Assembly: GCA_020310875.1 (NCBI GenBank)
Contig: CM035407.1
Span: 217,775,145 to 217,839,144, forward strand
Length of the DNA: 64,000 nt
Source: Ceratopteris richardii
Lineage: Eukaryota > Streptophyta > Polypodiopsida > Polypodiales > Pteridaceae
Direction: 5' to 3'
Shown here: positions 1 through 11,406 of the stretch, piece after piece
Layout: each line of letters opens with the position of its first letter
Position numbering within the stretch: the first letter of the stretch is position 1
Program-made: the position numbers and the translations under genes
The notes under the pieces: model-generated
What the model saw: only the letters and a program-made list of their open reading frames with translations
Database searches by the model: none
Told to the model about the DNA's origin: nothing

Positions 1-616
1 TGTGTGTTGTTAGGCTGCCTGAATGGAATGTAATTATATTTAGTGGAAATTGTAATTGGGAAAAGATACACATCGAAAGGATGTAGCGCAATCATTGTAA
101 CTCTTTAATAATCCAAGAACACAGGGAAGAGAGAGGCAAAAGGAACATGCCGGATTGTGAGTCTAGGTGGTGTGCCTATGGATCGATTCTAGCGTAGTTA
201 CTCATATTGTCGTACTGTTCTTCTAATGTTTGGTACTGAGTAAATGTTGTGAATTTTGTCGATGTTTTGTGTTCATTGGTGAAGTATAAAGTTAATGGTG
301 ATAGCGCGTTAATATTCACTAAGGAATTTGCATATTTCTGTTGCGGTGAATACTTCATTACTACTGAGTAGTTTGTAGATGAAATTAATAGTTAAGTCTG
401 TTGGAATAGTCAGTGTAAGGAATGCAGAATACGGTACAATGAATGTTTTAATTGGGAAAATAAATATAGGGCCTCTGACCATTCCAAGAACCTATTGGAA
501 GTTTTATTCCAGTATTACTTAACACTTTAATACTTTAACACTAGCACCGGCCATGGGGCATGGAGTAGCCAATCTAAAAGCAGATTAAGGGTTGAAGAAG
601 AATCCTAATACCACAA
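1..616. other. No recognisable gene; probable gypsy leader or flank
   Basis: AT-rich sequence with no convincing coding frame, LTR end or primer-binding site. It precedes the repeat-bearing frame at 617 and the gypsy pol relic, so it may be 5' internal sequence of that element, but nothing here proves it. Confidence 0.3.
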
Positions 617-1033
617 GTGCAACCAACCTCATCTGCTGAAAGTACGGTCAGAGGAGTAGCCGCTGATTTTGGTGATAGTTTAGTGAATTTTGGTGATAGT
701 TTAGTGAATTCTGGTGACAGTTTAGTGAATTCTGGTGACAGTTTGGTGAATTCCGATGAGAGTTTGTTGAATTTTGGTGAGAGCTCAATTTCTAGTTTTG
801 ATTTTGATGAAACGAAGGTATTACTGGATGAAGATTCTAGTGAGAAGTTCAGCTTAGACGTGAAATGCGAGGAATGGAAGTTGCATTTAAACATGTGTGA
901 TCGACTTGATGATATCGTACTATCGGAGAATTCGCAAAGTGGCAATACAACCCAGCAGCAATTAGGATCAAGTTGTTCAAGTCATTCTGAAGTGATACTC
1001 CCTCTTGATTTAGACAACATGAGTCTGCACTAG
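617..1033 (+). pseudogene. Acidic repeat-bearing open frame upstream of gypsy pol
   Basis: An open frame of about 138 codons, rich in Asp, Glu, Ser and Asn. Residues 19-53 are built from a seven-residue repeat (G-D-S-L-V-N-S/F) encoded by the 21-bp minisatellite listed separately. The remainder has no motif I recognise. It sits about 50 bp before the first pol-like residues of the Ty3/gypsy relic and in the same orientation, so a decayed gag-to-pol linker or an internal part of that element is the most likely source. No zinc knuckle or protease motif is visible. The function is unknown and the frame may be open only because the repeat unit has no stop codon. Confidence 0.3.
671..790 (+). repeat. 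21-bp coding minisatellite, five to six units
   Basis: Units begin at 671, 692, 713, 734, 755 and 776, each 21 bp and starting GGTGAYAGTTTAGTGAAT or a close variant. Units 2 to 4 are nearly identical; units 5 and 6 are diverged. Because 21 is divisible by three, the array encodes a seven-residue repeat without shifting the frame. Confidence 0.85.
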
Positions 1034-1084
1034 TTACTCCATCCATTTGAGGATATCTCCATGCCCCGATAGTTTTATGTACTG

Positions 1085-2065
1085 GAAGATCAAGTAATCA
1101 CTTGTAATTTGGGAGATGAGGCTAATCTTTGTCTAGTTAAGTTTAAGGCTCGGTTACTAAAAACTTTTCAAGAGGCTTTACTATAGTTGTTGAAGGAATT
1201 TTCTGATGTATTCACGTGGGATGATTGTGACATGAAAGGATTGGACCCTCATATCTACCAACATTGTGTGATGCTGAAACCAGATGCTTGGCCAATTAAA
1301 CAACCAAGTTATCGAATGAATCCTGATTATGCTGCACAAATGAGGGCTCAATTGGATCGGCTATTGAAAGTAGGCTTCATTGTTCCCATTGAGCATGCTG
1401 AATGGATCTCTCCTATTGTCATTGTCCCCAAGAAAAACAAGCAATTACGCATTTGCATGGATTACCGGAAGTTGAATGCAGCTACGGTGCCTGATCCATT
1501 TTCACTTCCCTTTTTGGATACCATGCTAGATGATGTTGCTGGATGAGAAATGTATTCCTTTTTGCATGGTTATAGTGGCTACAATCAGGTGCGAATGGCT
1601 GAAATGGATATTCCAAAGACTATGTTTATTACAAATTGGGGTGTATATGCTTGTACGGTGATGTGGTTCGGTCTTCGCAATGCTTCCAGCACCTTTCAAT
1701 GGTGCATGCAAGAAATCTTTTCTCCCTACTTAACTATGTTTATGGGCATGTATTTGAATGATTTCTTGTTATCTGGTGACGCATGGGCTCACCTCTATCT
1801 CCTATGTTGCTACTTTTCCAAGTGTCGAGAGTTCCATCTGGGCTTAAATCCTAACAAATCCGTCTTTTCAATTTCTTGTGGCAAACTGCTCGGTCATATT
1901 ACTTCACAACAGGGCATTCAAGTGGACCCTCATAAAGTGAACGCAGTGTTGATTGCACCTACCCCTAAGACACCAAAAGAAGTTATGAGATTCCTTGGAC
2001 AAATACGATGGGATGGAAGACATCTTTGTGGCTCGCTCATGTGGCTATACCACTTAATTGCCTGA
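1085..2065 (+). pseudogene. Ty3/gypsy reverse transcriptase, broken
   Basis: Typical gypsy RT sequence: EFSDVFTWDD at the start, then SPIVIVPKKN and CMDYRKLN in the fingers region, and the palm region after 1550. A TGA at 1544-1546 interrupts the frame before EMYSFLHGYSGYNQ. The catalytic YxDD box at 1751-1762 reads Y-L-N-D, so the first metal-binding Asp has become Asn. The thumb follows with FSISCGKLLGHI and VDPHKV. The frame stops at 2063. The enzyme would have copied element RNA into DNA; this copy cannot. The sequence fits non-chromodomain plant gypsy lineages, with the exact lineage uncertain. Confidence 0.9.
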
Positions 2066-2560
2066 TTACTAGCGATCATTGACAGTTTGGGTGGACTAAA
2101 GAATGTCAACTTGCATTTGATCACATGAAAAGGCTTTTAACAGAAGCTCCTATTCTGCCAGCACCGAATTGGAAACTCTTGTTCCATGTCTTTGTGGATG
2201 CATCTGACATTGCAATCGGCAGTGTGTTAATGCAACAACAGGATAAGCGGTTTCACCCTATTTATTATGCCAGTCGACAATTAGCCGCTGCTGAATGGAA
2301 TTATTCTATGACTGAATGCGAATGCCTTGGTTTAGTTTATTTGGTGAAACAATTTTTTGGCATTATTTGTTGGGACGCCCCTTTACCTTTCATGTGGATC
2401 ATGCGGCTCTAGTTTATCTTGTACGCGAGCAATATTTAGGGGGCAGATTAGCTAGGTGGGTGTTGTTGCTGCAAGAATTTGATTATGAGGTTATACATAG
2501 CCTGGGATGAGTGCATGCTCTTGCTGATTTTCTATCTTGACTTGATTCTGGTGAGCTTCC
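2066..2560 (+). pseudogene. Ty3/gypsy RNase H domain, frameshifted
   Basis: This follows the RT in element order. FHVFVDASDIAIGSVL contains the first RNase H Asp, and YYASRQLAAAEWNYSMTE carries the conserved Glu. A frameshift near 2360 moves the rest to another frame, where FHVDHAALVYL and RLARWVLLLQEFDYEVIH continue the domain. Stops follow at about 2508 and 2538. This is the usual gypsy RT-RNase H tail. It would degrade the RNA strand during reverse transcription but is inactive here because of the frame break. Confidence 0.88.
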
Positions 2561-2594
2561 TCGTGGTATTGATGATACCACTCCAACCATTTAT

Positions 2595-3900
2595 GTGACT
2601 GATTCGATTCCGAATGATTCCCTGGTGCTACTTGTGGCACCTTCGTACTATGATATGCTTATGGTTTTCCTAACTAGTGGATTTTCCCCAAATAATACTT
2701 CAACTTCTGCTCGTCGTAAATTGGCCATGTATAGTTGTCGCTTTCGAATAATTGTGGGACAGTTGTATTATATGAACCCATCTGGCATGCTTTTACGATG
2801 TATCCCACCACATGAAGTGTCTTCTGTAATTATAATGGCTCATGATGCTCCATCCGATGGCCATTTTCTGATCCATCTTACATACCAAAAAAATTTGCAA
2901 AGTGGATATGGTGGCCCACTATGCATCCCGATATTGCTACTTATGTCCAACAGTGTGATGCTTGCCAACGATCTGGACAATCTTTACAATGAGATCATTT
3001 TCCTCTTCAACCTGTCCTATCTCTTGAGCCTTTTCAAAAGTGGGGATTGGATTTTATTGGTCCCATTATGCCTCCTGCTACTATCACCGATCATCGATAT
3101 ATTCTTACCTGTACTCACTATGCTACTTTTTGGGTCGATGCCTGGGCTTTACGGTCAGCAACTGCTTCGGTGGTCGCTAAATGTTTGATGAGTGATGTTT
3201 TTCCTCGTTATGGGATGCCTTTGGAGATTGTTTCTGATCAAGGTACTCATTTTGCTAACACCTTAATGCAATTGCTCACCCGAACCTTTATGATTGTCCA
3301 TAATTTGAGTTCCCCTTACTATCCTCATGTGAATGGACTTGCCAAAAGTACTAATAAAACCCTTCTTAACATGCTAAACAAGCTTGTGCTGGAATGCCTG
3401 GAGCGATGGGATCAATTCCTTCCTTCGGTTTTATGGGCTTACTACACTACTTACAAAGTTGCTACCGGAAGTACTCCTTTTAAACTAGCATATGGTCTGG
3501 AGGAAATTGCACCTATGGAATTGGTGGTACCTAGCTTACGAGTTGCATTGGAACATAAGTATTACCTGAAGCGTCCTTCCCTTTCTGGTTGCATGTGGTC
3601 CTTGGATGAACAGCGTCTGGAAAGTTTTTTTGGTTCTTCAAGAGGTTCAACTGCGGCAAGCTAAAACCCATGACCGATTCCTCAGGAATCCTCTATTTAC
3701 CAAAGGATAATTTGTTATTTTTCACAATGCTATGTCTAATCATTCGGCCGACAAGTTCAAACTTCATTGGTTTGGTCCCTATCGTATTGCAGACTAGATC
3801 CGTTTGGCTACTTTTCGGTTATCTACTCTAACCGGTTAACTGGGCATTATTTTTCTTCCGGTGGATCCATCGTGAGTGTTAGACAATCTCACGGTAGTTA
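2595..3900 (+). pseudogene. Ty3/gypsy integrase, broken, catalytic Glu lost
   Basis: The HHCC zinc region is split by a frameshift: HDAPSDGHF in one frame and CDACQRSG (about 2955-2980) in another. The catalytic core then runs in one frame from 3047 to 3664. The first Asp lies in DFIGPI (3050) and the second in SDQGTHF. The third catalytic residue, normally Glu in a PNGQAE-type motif, is Lys at 3344-3346. LWAYYTTYK and TPFKLAYG give the usual C-terminal core. After the stop at 3662 a decayed C-terminal domain is visible (HWFGPYRI, about 3768). I see no chromodomain and no 3' LTR. Confidence 0.88.
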
Positions 3901-3917
3901 GCCAAAGGTGATATTCC

Positions 3918-5179
3918 ATGTGCCCATCTCCATCACCTTCTTTCCTTTCCCCTCCCTGTTGCCAACTTGTTCTGAATCCTCCGACGAATACCCTCCTCTT
4001 CCGCGAAGAATCAGAGCAGGTCGTGGCTGTCAATGACGACAATGAAGATCTTCTTCAGTTTTTTCAGGAGAAACGTAGGAAAATTAGCCCTTCTCAGAGT
4101 TAAGCCCAAGCCTCTTCCACAAAAGTACTCCTTTAGGACACCACCTCATCCATGCAAGTATCTTCCACCCCACCTTCACCTAAAGACCAAACTGACAAAG
4201 ATACAATTATGGAAGATGTTCAACCCATAGATACGATTGATAAAAAACAAGAGATTCCTGATAAAGTGTTGGACACAGTTGCAAAAACCCTTCACCAAAC
4301 CTTGCAAAAGCAAGTTGAGGAGTCTCTTGTTCATCAGGAAGCTCAACCAGATAATGTGGAATCCATTGTGCCTCCCTCCTCACCGAAGGATACAGTTGAA
4401 GGTACATATACCGCACACCTGGTAACACCTCCCCCTTCCCTGTCTAAGATTCCCATACCTCCTAGTCCTCCACCCTCACCTAATCATTTGGTTGCCGTCC
4501 CCCACTCTCAACCTATTCCCTCTTCTCTTGATTACTCTCCACCTTCCTCTTCAGCTACGGTTTTTGTTAACCCCTCTCGACCACTATCAACCTTTATAGT
4601 ACTAGATTCATTTGCTCAGTTAGCTCAGATTGGTGATTTTCTACCGCACCTACCCAAGCAACTCCCTAACCAAATGAATGATGCGCACCAATCTCTCCAC
4701 ACCGAATATCAAGCAAAGGTGGACTTGTTGGAAGTGGACATTGCTCCGCTGTAGGAGGAAATTCTGGTGGTCAAGGCTGATGCAAATTTATTACAAGAAC
4801 AAATGCAGATCTCAAACAACTAGTGATCGATAAGGATGATGCCATGAAAGCTCTAGGTTCTGCGTTAGACAACACTCGCAGCAGATTCATCGCTATAGAA
4901 CAAGCCTATCAAGTGTTGTCTGACAGAGCATTACAAGTTGAAGTAGAGCTGAAGAAGGTTATAGAGGAATTGTTTCAAAAAGGCCAAGTCTTGGATGAAG
5001 AAATCGGACGAACAGCAAAGTCAAAGAAGGAAATTGAAGCCATACAAAAAGAACGTCATAACTTTTTTCGGACTATGCAATTTCAGCAGCAAGAGTTGGA
5101 GAGAAGAGAGAAGCAACTTAGCATTCAGTAGGATCAGTTGTCATGCATTGATGCAGAAGTAGCGGGGAGATTTTTCCAA
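3918..5179 (+). pseudogene. Proline-rich coiled-coil relic downstream of gypsy pol
   Basis: Several open pieces in one orientation look like one decayed protein. At 4152-4752 there is an acidic then strongly Pro/Ser-rich stretch (PPSPPPSPN and similar). At 4823-5129 there is a Gln/Glu/Lys-rich segment with heptad-like spacing and no helix breakers, which should form a coiled coil. Stops at 4101, 4752, 4823 and 5129 break it. The piece ends abruptly at about 5179 against copia element D. It could be an extra 3' ORF of the gypsy element or an unrelated captured gene. I recognise no catalytic motif, transmembrane segment or signal peptide, so I do not call it env-like. Confidence 0.45.
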
Positions 5180-7311
5180 TTTGCACACATGATTTACCTT
5201 GCTTGGGTCTTCATATCCAAGAGGTTCATCCATGTAAACCTCCTCTGAAATCCAGCCATTGAGAAAGGCATTTTTCACATCTAGTTGATACATATTCCAA
5301 TTTCTAGGTGTAGTTACACTTACAATACCCTGATGGTTGGCATCTTCGCCACAGGTGAAAAGGTTTCTTCATAATCTACTCCTTGGGTTGTGCAAAACCC
5401 TTAGCCAATTACTTCATTGATGCTTTCTTGGGTACTAGCTCCCAAGTCTCATTCTCTTGGAGTGCTTCTATTTCTTCATCCATAGCCTCCTTCCATTCTG
5501 ATTTGGTACTTGCTTCTTCATATGAAGAAGGTTCTTCAAGTGATGAATCCTTAGCAAGATAAATAGAATGCTTAGTGACTAATGAAGTATCATACCCATA
5601 TCTAATTGGCTTCTTACTCTCTCTTTGTGATCTCCTTAAGGCTTGGTTGGATGATTTAGGTATGTCCTCCAACCTCTGCATCTTGGCCTTTGCTTTTGAT
5701 TTCCATGCTTTGAACTCTTCCAAGTTGATAATGTCCTCATCATCTGATTTGATGTCTTCAATTGTGCTAGGATCCTCCTTGGCAAGGCTTGGAAATTCCT
5801 CTTCCAAATCATATGGAGATTTGACCTTCCCGCATTCAATTTCAAAGCAAGAGTTATTCTCATCAAATACAACATCTCTACTGACCATAAATCCTTTGTT
5901 GGAGGGATTATAAAACCTCTATCCTTTTCTGATTTATATCATATCCTATGAAGATGCATTTCTCTACCTTAGGGTCTAACTTACCTCTGATTTGAGATGG
6001 AACATCCACATAATTTTCCACTATCTATCCAACACTCATCAAATTCTTTGTGATAATAGGTAGATAAAGAACTCTTCTCAATAAATTCCTATTCCCATCA
6101 GAAGTTTTTATATTTCCTACCTTGAAAACTCATTGCTTTTTTGTCGTCACCTGTTTGTACTTGGTGCTTTCCCTTAGGCTTCTCAAGATCAAAAAGGATA
6201 TCTACATTGCCTGCTACATGGTTTGAACAACTTGAGCCAATATAGAAGAGGCTCTCATCATTTATACCTTGTTTTGAAGTCATATTCATAATGAGAAGAG
6301 AATCCTCTTGATCGTCTGTATAATTGTGGAAGTCTTTTTCTGATTTTTATCGTCCTTGATAATCGTTGTTGTAATTTTTGTTGTAGCCATGGTTGTAGCC
6401 TTGATTATGGTTGAATCTTCCTCTTGATTGTGAGTAGCCATCTTTTTGAAATCCTCTTCCTCTTTGGTTCTTGAAGTTCATATAACACTCATGTGTTGTA
6501 TGATTAGAGAGTCCACATATATTGCATGGGGAAGAAATGAAATATCTCCCCCTTCCTTGCTTACTTCCTCTACCCCTTCCTCTTGAGTTCCTACCTATGC
6601 ATAGTTAGCTTGAGAAGTAATACCTTCATCTTCAACTTTCTTGCTCTTTCCTTTATCTGTATAGAGGGCAGAAGAATTGTTACCTCTTGATGGTTCACCA
6701 TTTTTGTTGAGCTTGGCTTCATGGGTAAAGACTGGTCCCATGAGTGTGGTAAGATCTAGGATTTGCATGTCCATGTAAAGGTCCATAGCAATTGTGAAAG
6801 CTTCCCACTTATCATCTACCTTGATGCCTTTGATTATCTATCTCACTATTTTCTCCTCTTCAATCTCCTCTCCTATGCTTGCCAATTGATCAACCACATC
6901 CTTTACTTTGGTCACATACTCTAAAACATTCTACTTGGGTTGCTTCCTTTGAGTGGTAAAATCGATCCACAATTGATTTTTTCTAGCTCTTGTATTTGAA
7001 GAAAATTATGAAGATAATGTATCCCAAGTCTCTTGGGAAGTTTTACAATTCCTAATGTGAGGAAGAAGGAAGTTAGAAATAGAGTTAAGTAGATATGACC
7101 TTGCTAAAGCATCTTTGGCACACCATGAGTTGAGTCTTTCTAGCTCCTCTCTTGTAGGTTGAAATTTGCTCCTGAATATGGACATCTCCTCATCTCTTTA
7201 TATGTATCCATAGATACTCCTTCCTTGTAGATAGGTCTTCATCCTCAAAGACCATGCTGGATAATTGTTCTTGTCCAATTTATCAATGAAAGAAGGGAAA
7301 CCATCTCCCAT
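5180..7311 (-). pseudogene. Copia element D gag-pol, internally deleted and 3' truncated
   Basis: Read on the minus strand from ATG at 7311: gag opens M-G-D-G-F and continues LDKNNYPAWSLRM, closely matching element B, so D and B are one family. A CCHC knuckle (CNICGLSNHTTHEC) lies at 6535-6485. The protease motif reads FYIGSSCSNH, with the catalytic Asp replaced by Gly at 6236-6238. At about 6020 the end of the GAG-pre-integrase region (LMSVGQIVE) runs directly into sequence normally found after the integrase core (VPSQIRGKLDPK), so the integrase is deleted. RT begins at about 5500 (EAMDEEIEALQENETWELVP) and is cut off at 5180 after VYMDEPLGYED and HVCKL. Several stops and frameshifts are present. 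Confidence 0.88.
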
Positions 7312-7321
7312 TTTACCTTAA

Positions 7322-7336
7322 CTTGCTCTGATACCA
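7322..7336 (-). other. Primer-binding site of element D
   Basis: The minus strand reads TGGTATCAGAGCAAG, complementary to the 3' end of plant initiator Met-tRNA. It starts five bases inside the LTR end at 7341 and 11 bp before the gag start codon, the normal order for a Ty1/copia element. Confidence 0.88.
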
Positions 7337-7340
7337 CTAT

Positions 7341-8330
7341 TGGAAGAGATGGATGGATACCTCAAGGAAGTGAGGTGGTACTCCTAAAACTTGCTTTGTA
7401 CCTTCCCTAAATCACTTCAAAGTTTGATAGTAGGACCTTTTAGCTTGAAAATGACACCAAGAAAGTACCTATGTACTTTGGCGTGGGTGCTTGAAACAAT
7501 TGAATCAAAATAGACTACTTCACAAATAGCTAGTGTCACAAAACTTGCTATTTTGGTCCACACACCTGCTCGATCTTTTCCTTGGTGCTCACAGCACAAT
7601 GAAAATTGATAAAATTCCTTTTGAAGGAATTTAATTAGCTTAGATAGCTAATGATTACAAGTGGAATCATCTAAAATGATAGACTATGCTCTCAAAAATC
7701 AACTTAGCAATCCAAAGCTTACCCTCGATTTTTTAGGGACTGAAAAGTAGTTGACCAGTGAGCCGTTTGATGGCGATTTCTTCCAAATGGCTGAGCCAAA
7801 TTCTTTGAAACTTTGAGATATTATAGTAGAATTTAAGTTGGTTCCAAAAATCTATTGGTCATGCAAAATGGGTGAGAAATCACTGAGATATGACTAGACA
7901 AAGCTCACTATTTTGAGTAGTAGTAGTAGAGAAATAAACAGAGATGATCAATGAAGTGTATCTATTATAGCACATGCTTATACAAGACCATTGGCATTGT
8001 GATGATGCTCAATGATAGTGGAATGAGTAAGCTATGGAGTGAGCTACTCAAACCCTGCTAATGATCAATGGAAGAGCTCTCAAATGAGGCCACACACACT
8101 GTGCGTTTTTACAAGTCCCTTTATAAGTGATTGCTTCTAAGTTTGAATTTGAAATTCAAACTGGGCTCCATCTACAAAAGGTGACTCCTATAACTTAGGA
8201 GTTATTCCATCAAATTTGATTACTGGCTCATCTCGAGGAGATATATGGATTTATAAGATTGACTCAAGATTAAAACCTTTTACAATGGTGAATAATCAAA
8301 AGGTTACAAGCTAGGATTCACATGATCCAT
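7341..8330 (-). repeat. 5' LTR of element D (outer end uncertain)
   Basis: The inner end is sharp: the plus strand begins TGGAAGAGATGG, so the LTR ends CCA on the element strand, followed by the primer-binding site. The outer end cannot be fixed because no second LTR survives; a CA near 8331, just before the microsatellite, is my best guess. It carries no coding sequence. Confidence 0.6.
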
Positions 8331-8394
8331 CAAGTGTTTCCACAAATTGCTTTCCAAGTCAAGCCAAATGTGCAAGCTTGTATATTTGCATCAA

Positions 8395-8880
8395 CATGTA
8401 TGTGTATGTGTGTGTATGCATGTGTATGTATGTGTATGTGTGACTATATGTGTGTGTATGTGTATGTGTTTGTCTATGTATGTGTATCTGAGTGTATATG
8501 TTTGTGTTTCTATTTTGTATGTGTGTGGTATCTATTTGTGTATGTATATGTTTTTGTATGTGTAGCTATGTATATGTGTATGTGTGTATGTATATGTGTG
8601 CATATGTGTATGTATGTGTATGTATGTGTATGCATGTGTGTGTACATGTGTATGTATGTGTGTATGTGAGTGTATGTATGTGTGTTTATATGTGTATGTG
8701 TGTGTCTCTTATGTGTGTATATGCATGTGATTGTATGTGTGTGTATGCATGTGACTGTATGTGTGTTTGTCTATGTGTATGTATATATGTATGTGTATCT
8801 CTATGTGTGTGTATGCATTAGTGTATGTGTGTGTATATCTATGCATGTGTATACATACCCAAACGTGTGTGTGTGGGTGT
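8395..8880 (+). repeat. TG/TATG-type microsatellite, about 490 bp
   Basis: An impure array of TGTATG, TATG and TG units runs almost unbroken through this interval. The short Cys/Val/Tyr/Met-rich frames it contains follow from the repeat and are not genes. Confidence 0.95.
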
Positions 8881-8907
8881 GTGCTCGTACTGCGATGTCC
8901 CTCATCT

Positions 8908-8950
8908 TCTCTCTCTCTCTCTCTCTCTCTCTCCCTCTGTCTCTCTCTTA
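8908..8950 (+). repeat. CT microsatellite
   Basis: A (CT)n tract with a few interruptions, just after the TG/TATG array. Confidence 0.9.
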
Positions 8951-9019
8951 CTATGGATCTCCTTGGTTGTTAGATCCTAGCACAAAGGTGCCAAGAGAAA
9001 TGAAAATTTTGTTTTGCAT

Positions 9020-9053
9020 CATTAGGGGAAAAAATGAACCCTGAATGGGCCTT
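9020..9053 (+). repeat. Left member of a 34-nt inverted pair
   Basis: CATTAGGGGAAAAAATGAAC and the following 14 bases recur inverted at 16124-16157 with one mismatch in 34. The pair brackets 7.1 kb that includes gene-family copy 3. It could be a transposon terminus, but I see no matching target duplication outside it. Confidence 0.7.
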
Positions 9054-9547
9054 TTAGATTAAGGAGTGATTAGTGATGGACCAATCAGAAGAGGGTGGTG
9101 GCCACAGTCTATGCCCTATAAAATACTAGGTTGAAGGGGGAAGAGGGGACATATTTCTCCCTTATTTAATGAGCTGCCTCTAGAGAGAGAAGGAATCTTG
9201 TAACTCATTTGGGCCCAAAAATTCAAAATTTCTAAAAAGTTCAAAAAGTCATCATAACACGTGAAAATGGACCCTCTATTACTTTTTAGGGTCAAAAGTA
9301 CTCTTTTTGACCCCAAATTCAAAATCCGTGCATGTTTTGAGCTCAAAAAAATGGGTTTTTTTGAAAATACTCAAAAAAGTTTTATTTCCCTCCTAAACCT
9401 CACATTTTCATACCTTGGTCCCAAAAAGTCATCTTTTCCCACTACTTTCACTCTGTAGCACACCATTGCAGCTCCTGTTTCTACACTCCAATCCACCTGC
9501 ATCTCTTATCTCGAATTAATGTTGTAGCTTGAAGACCTTTAGCTTCA
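9054..9547. other. Upstream region of gene-family copy 3
   Basis: No coding sequence recognised. A TATA-like CTATAAAATAC occurs near 9116, about 430 bp before the first similarity to the family; whether it serves the gene is unknown. Confidence 0.3.
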
Positions 9548-9568
9548 GTGGCAACACGTAAAGCTTCT

Positions 9569-10896
9569 ATGCGACCGGAAGATGAAATCCTCACATTAAG
9601 ATGTCACAATATCAAAGCCACAGATGGACAGTGGCTATCACATGCGTACTGCAAAGGTGCATGGGTGTACATGGAACCCTCTAGAGTTGGGCCTCATCGA
9701 GTTAGAGATCATGGAAACTTAGATCTTCATTGGAAGGGAAAGTTACTTGGCTTCAAGAAGCACAGAGACAATGGGATGGTTGCTATTGTACAACATGTTT
9801 TTACAATGGCAACTATGAAACTTGAAAACTCTAGTAGAGTGAGATATCCTGTGAATTCTAAGTATTACTCTAAAATATTTTATGTTTTCTTGTGTCGGAT
9901 ATATTTCTGAACTATTTAGATATATTTTTGTTTGTTTCAGATATATTTCCTTCTACTTTGGTGGAAAAGCAACCACTTCATAGTCTTACAGGTACTTTCT
10001 AGACATTGCATGCTGATATTGGTGCACTAGTCTTTCCAGAAATATCTCCTGCTCAACGTTACCATGATAGAGTTTTCTTTTACACACATAGATATGTTGT
10101 ACCCTCTACAATGAATGGTTTTGGAAGGTTAGAGAGAAATGAAGTACATTCTCTTCTTAGCTTGGAGTGACCAAAACCTGATATATGGTCCGTATCATCT
10201 TTGAAGCAGAAGATGGTAATGGATATACATAACTCTTTGAAATTCACAAAAGTGTCTAGGTTTGTAGGTTTTCACTGGTCTTTTCCCATTCATTGTTTTG
10301 TATATTTATTCCAAGGATTCTTATTCCAAGAGACTTCCACCATGTTCATGTGTAAGGTATCACATATGAGCAAGTTGAAAGTCTTCTTGGTGAAGATTGG
10401 GGTTTGATAGAATGAATTACAAAAGGTGATAAATATCTTTGTAAAATAGGTGGAACAGGTATAGAATTTTGATATTTGAAACAACGTACTTCATTATACA
10501 TCAGATTCTACTATGATCGTTGGATGTGTAAACTTGGCAAATGGATATCATTTCAAAGTTCAGAGGGATCTTTGCATTCATTTGAAATAAAGCTTAGATT
10601 ACCCAATAATGAAACAGAAACTATTTTAGTGAATAATCATTGGACCTTGGATAATCTGAGAGAACACTTGATGATTATGGGGTTTGAAGGAGTAACTCAA
10701 TCCAAATTCAAAATTCAAGGACATAAGGTGAGAAATGTTTCGTGCTTTTCTTAAAGTAATCTTTTCATTATTGTTTATTTTACTTTAATGACTTCAATTT
10801 CTTGCAAATTGATTACAGGTGGGCAGAAAAATGGAATACAAAATGACAGTCCCTGTAGATTGGAGCAAAGATGGAACAAAACTCTCATTGTCATAG
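9569..10896 (+). pseudogene. Unrecognised spliced gene family, diverged copy 3
   Basis: It aligns along its whole length with U1 (48384) and U2 (54272). Exon 1 (first ATG 9569) contains RVGPHRVRDHG, HWKGKLLGF and VQHVFT, matching the family. Intron 1 ends in TTTGTTTCAG at 9940 at the same codon position as in U1/U2, but its donor reads CTAAGT instead of GTAAGT (9858), so splicing is damaged. Exon 2 opens IFPSTLVEKQP, has in-frame stops after LTGTF and after LLSLE, then DIHNSLKF, a frameshift near 10356, two further TGA codons and an ending block KLGKWISF with NNHWTLDNLREHL. A probable second intron (GTGAGA to TTACAG, 10728-10818) leads to a short exon ending TAG at 10894-10896. Function unknown; a BAH-like fold is a weak guess from the GRILSF and VQHMYTAKDL pattern. 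Confidence 0.7.
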
Positions 10897-11406
10897 TTCT
10901 TTTGCAACCTGATAATGGCACTTCTTGGGCCCTAGTCATTGTATCTCATGGTTTTTGCACTTTCAAGAACCTTGTAAAAAGTAGGACAATTGATTCATGT
11001 TAGATATTGTATATACCTTCTTCTCTGATCCCATCTCTCCTACTAAGATATCTAAAAATCCTCTTGATCTAGAATTGGTCTAGAAATACTTTACATCATG
11101 GATGAGCATCGCAAATTTTGTGATGCGTTCTTGCATTTGCAAGCACTTCAAGTTGTACAATCATTGATACCAATAATTTGTAAATTTTGTAAGATTTGAT
11201 ATTTGTAATGAAAACATGTCTACTCTCACATTTTTGTAGTCTACAACTGTGCATTTATAATTTCTCTTGGTGATTATTCAATTTTCACTTTAATATAGAG
11301 TATGTTCAAGTTCACAATAATTGACATTTTATTGGTTAATTTTTGCAATAGATGATCATTTATGAAGTTTGAAATTACAAAGGATATAACTAAAAAAGGC
11401 CATTCA
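10897..11406. other. No recognisable feature
   Basis: AT-rich sequence downstream of copy 3. I see no coding frame, LTR end or repeat in it. Confidence 0.4.

Noticed and set aside
3918..5129. Possible retroviral envelope-like gene downstream of gypsy pol
   Set aside because: No signal peptide, transmembrane segment or splice acceptor pattern visible; left as an unknown coiled-coil relic.
8322..9044. Several overlapping Cys/Val/Tyr-rich open frames
   Set aside because: They are translations of the TG/TATG and CT microsatellites in all frames, not genes.
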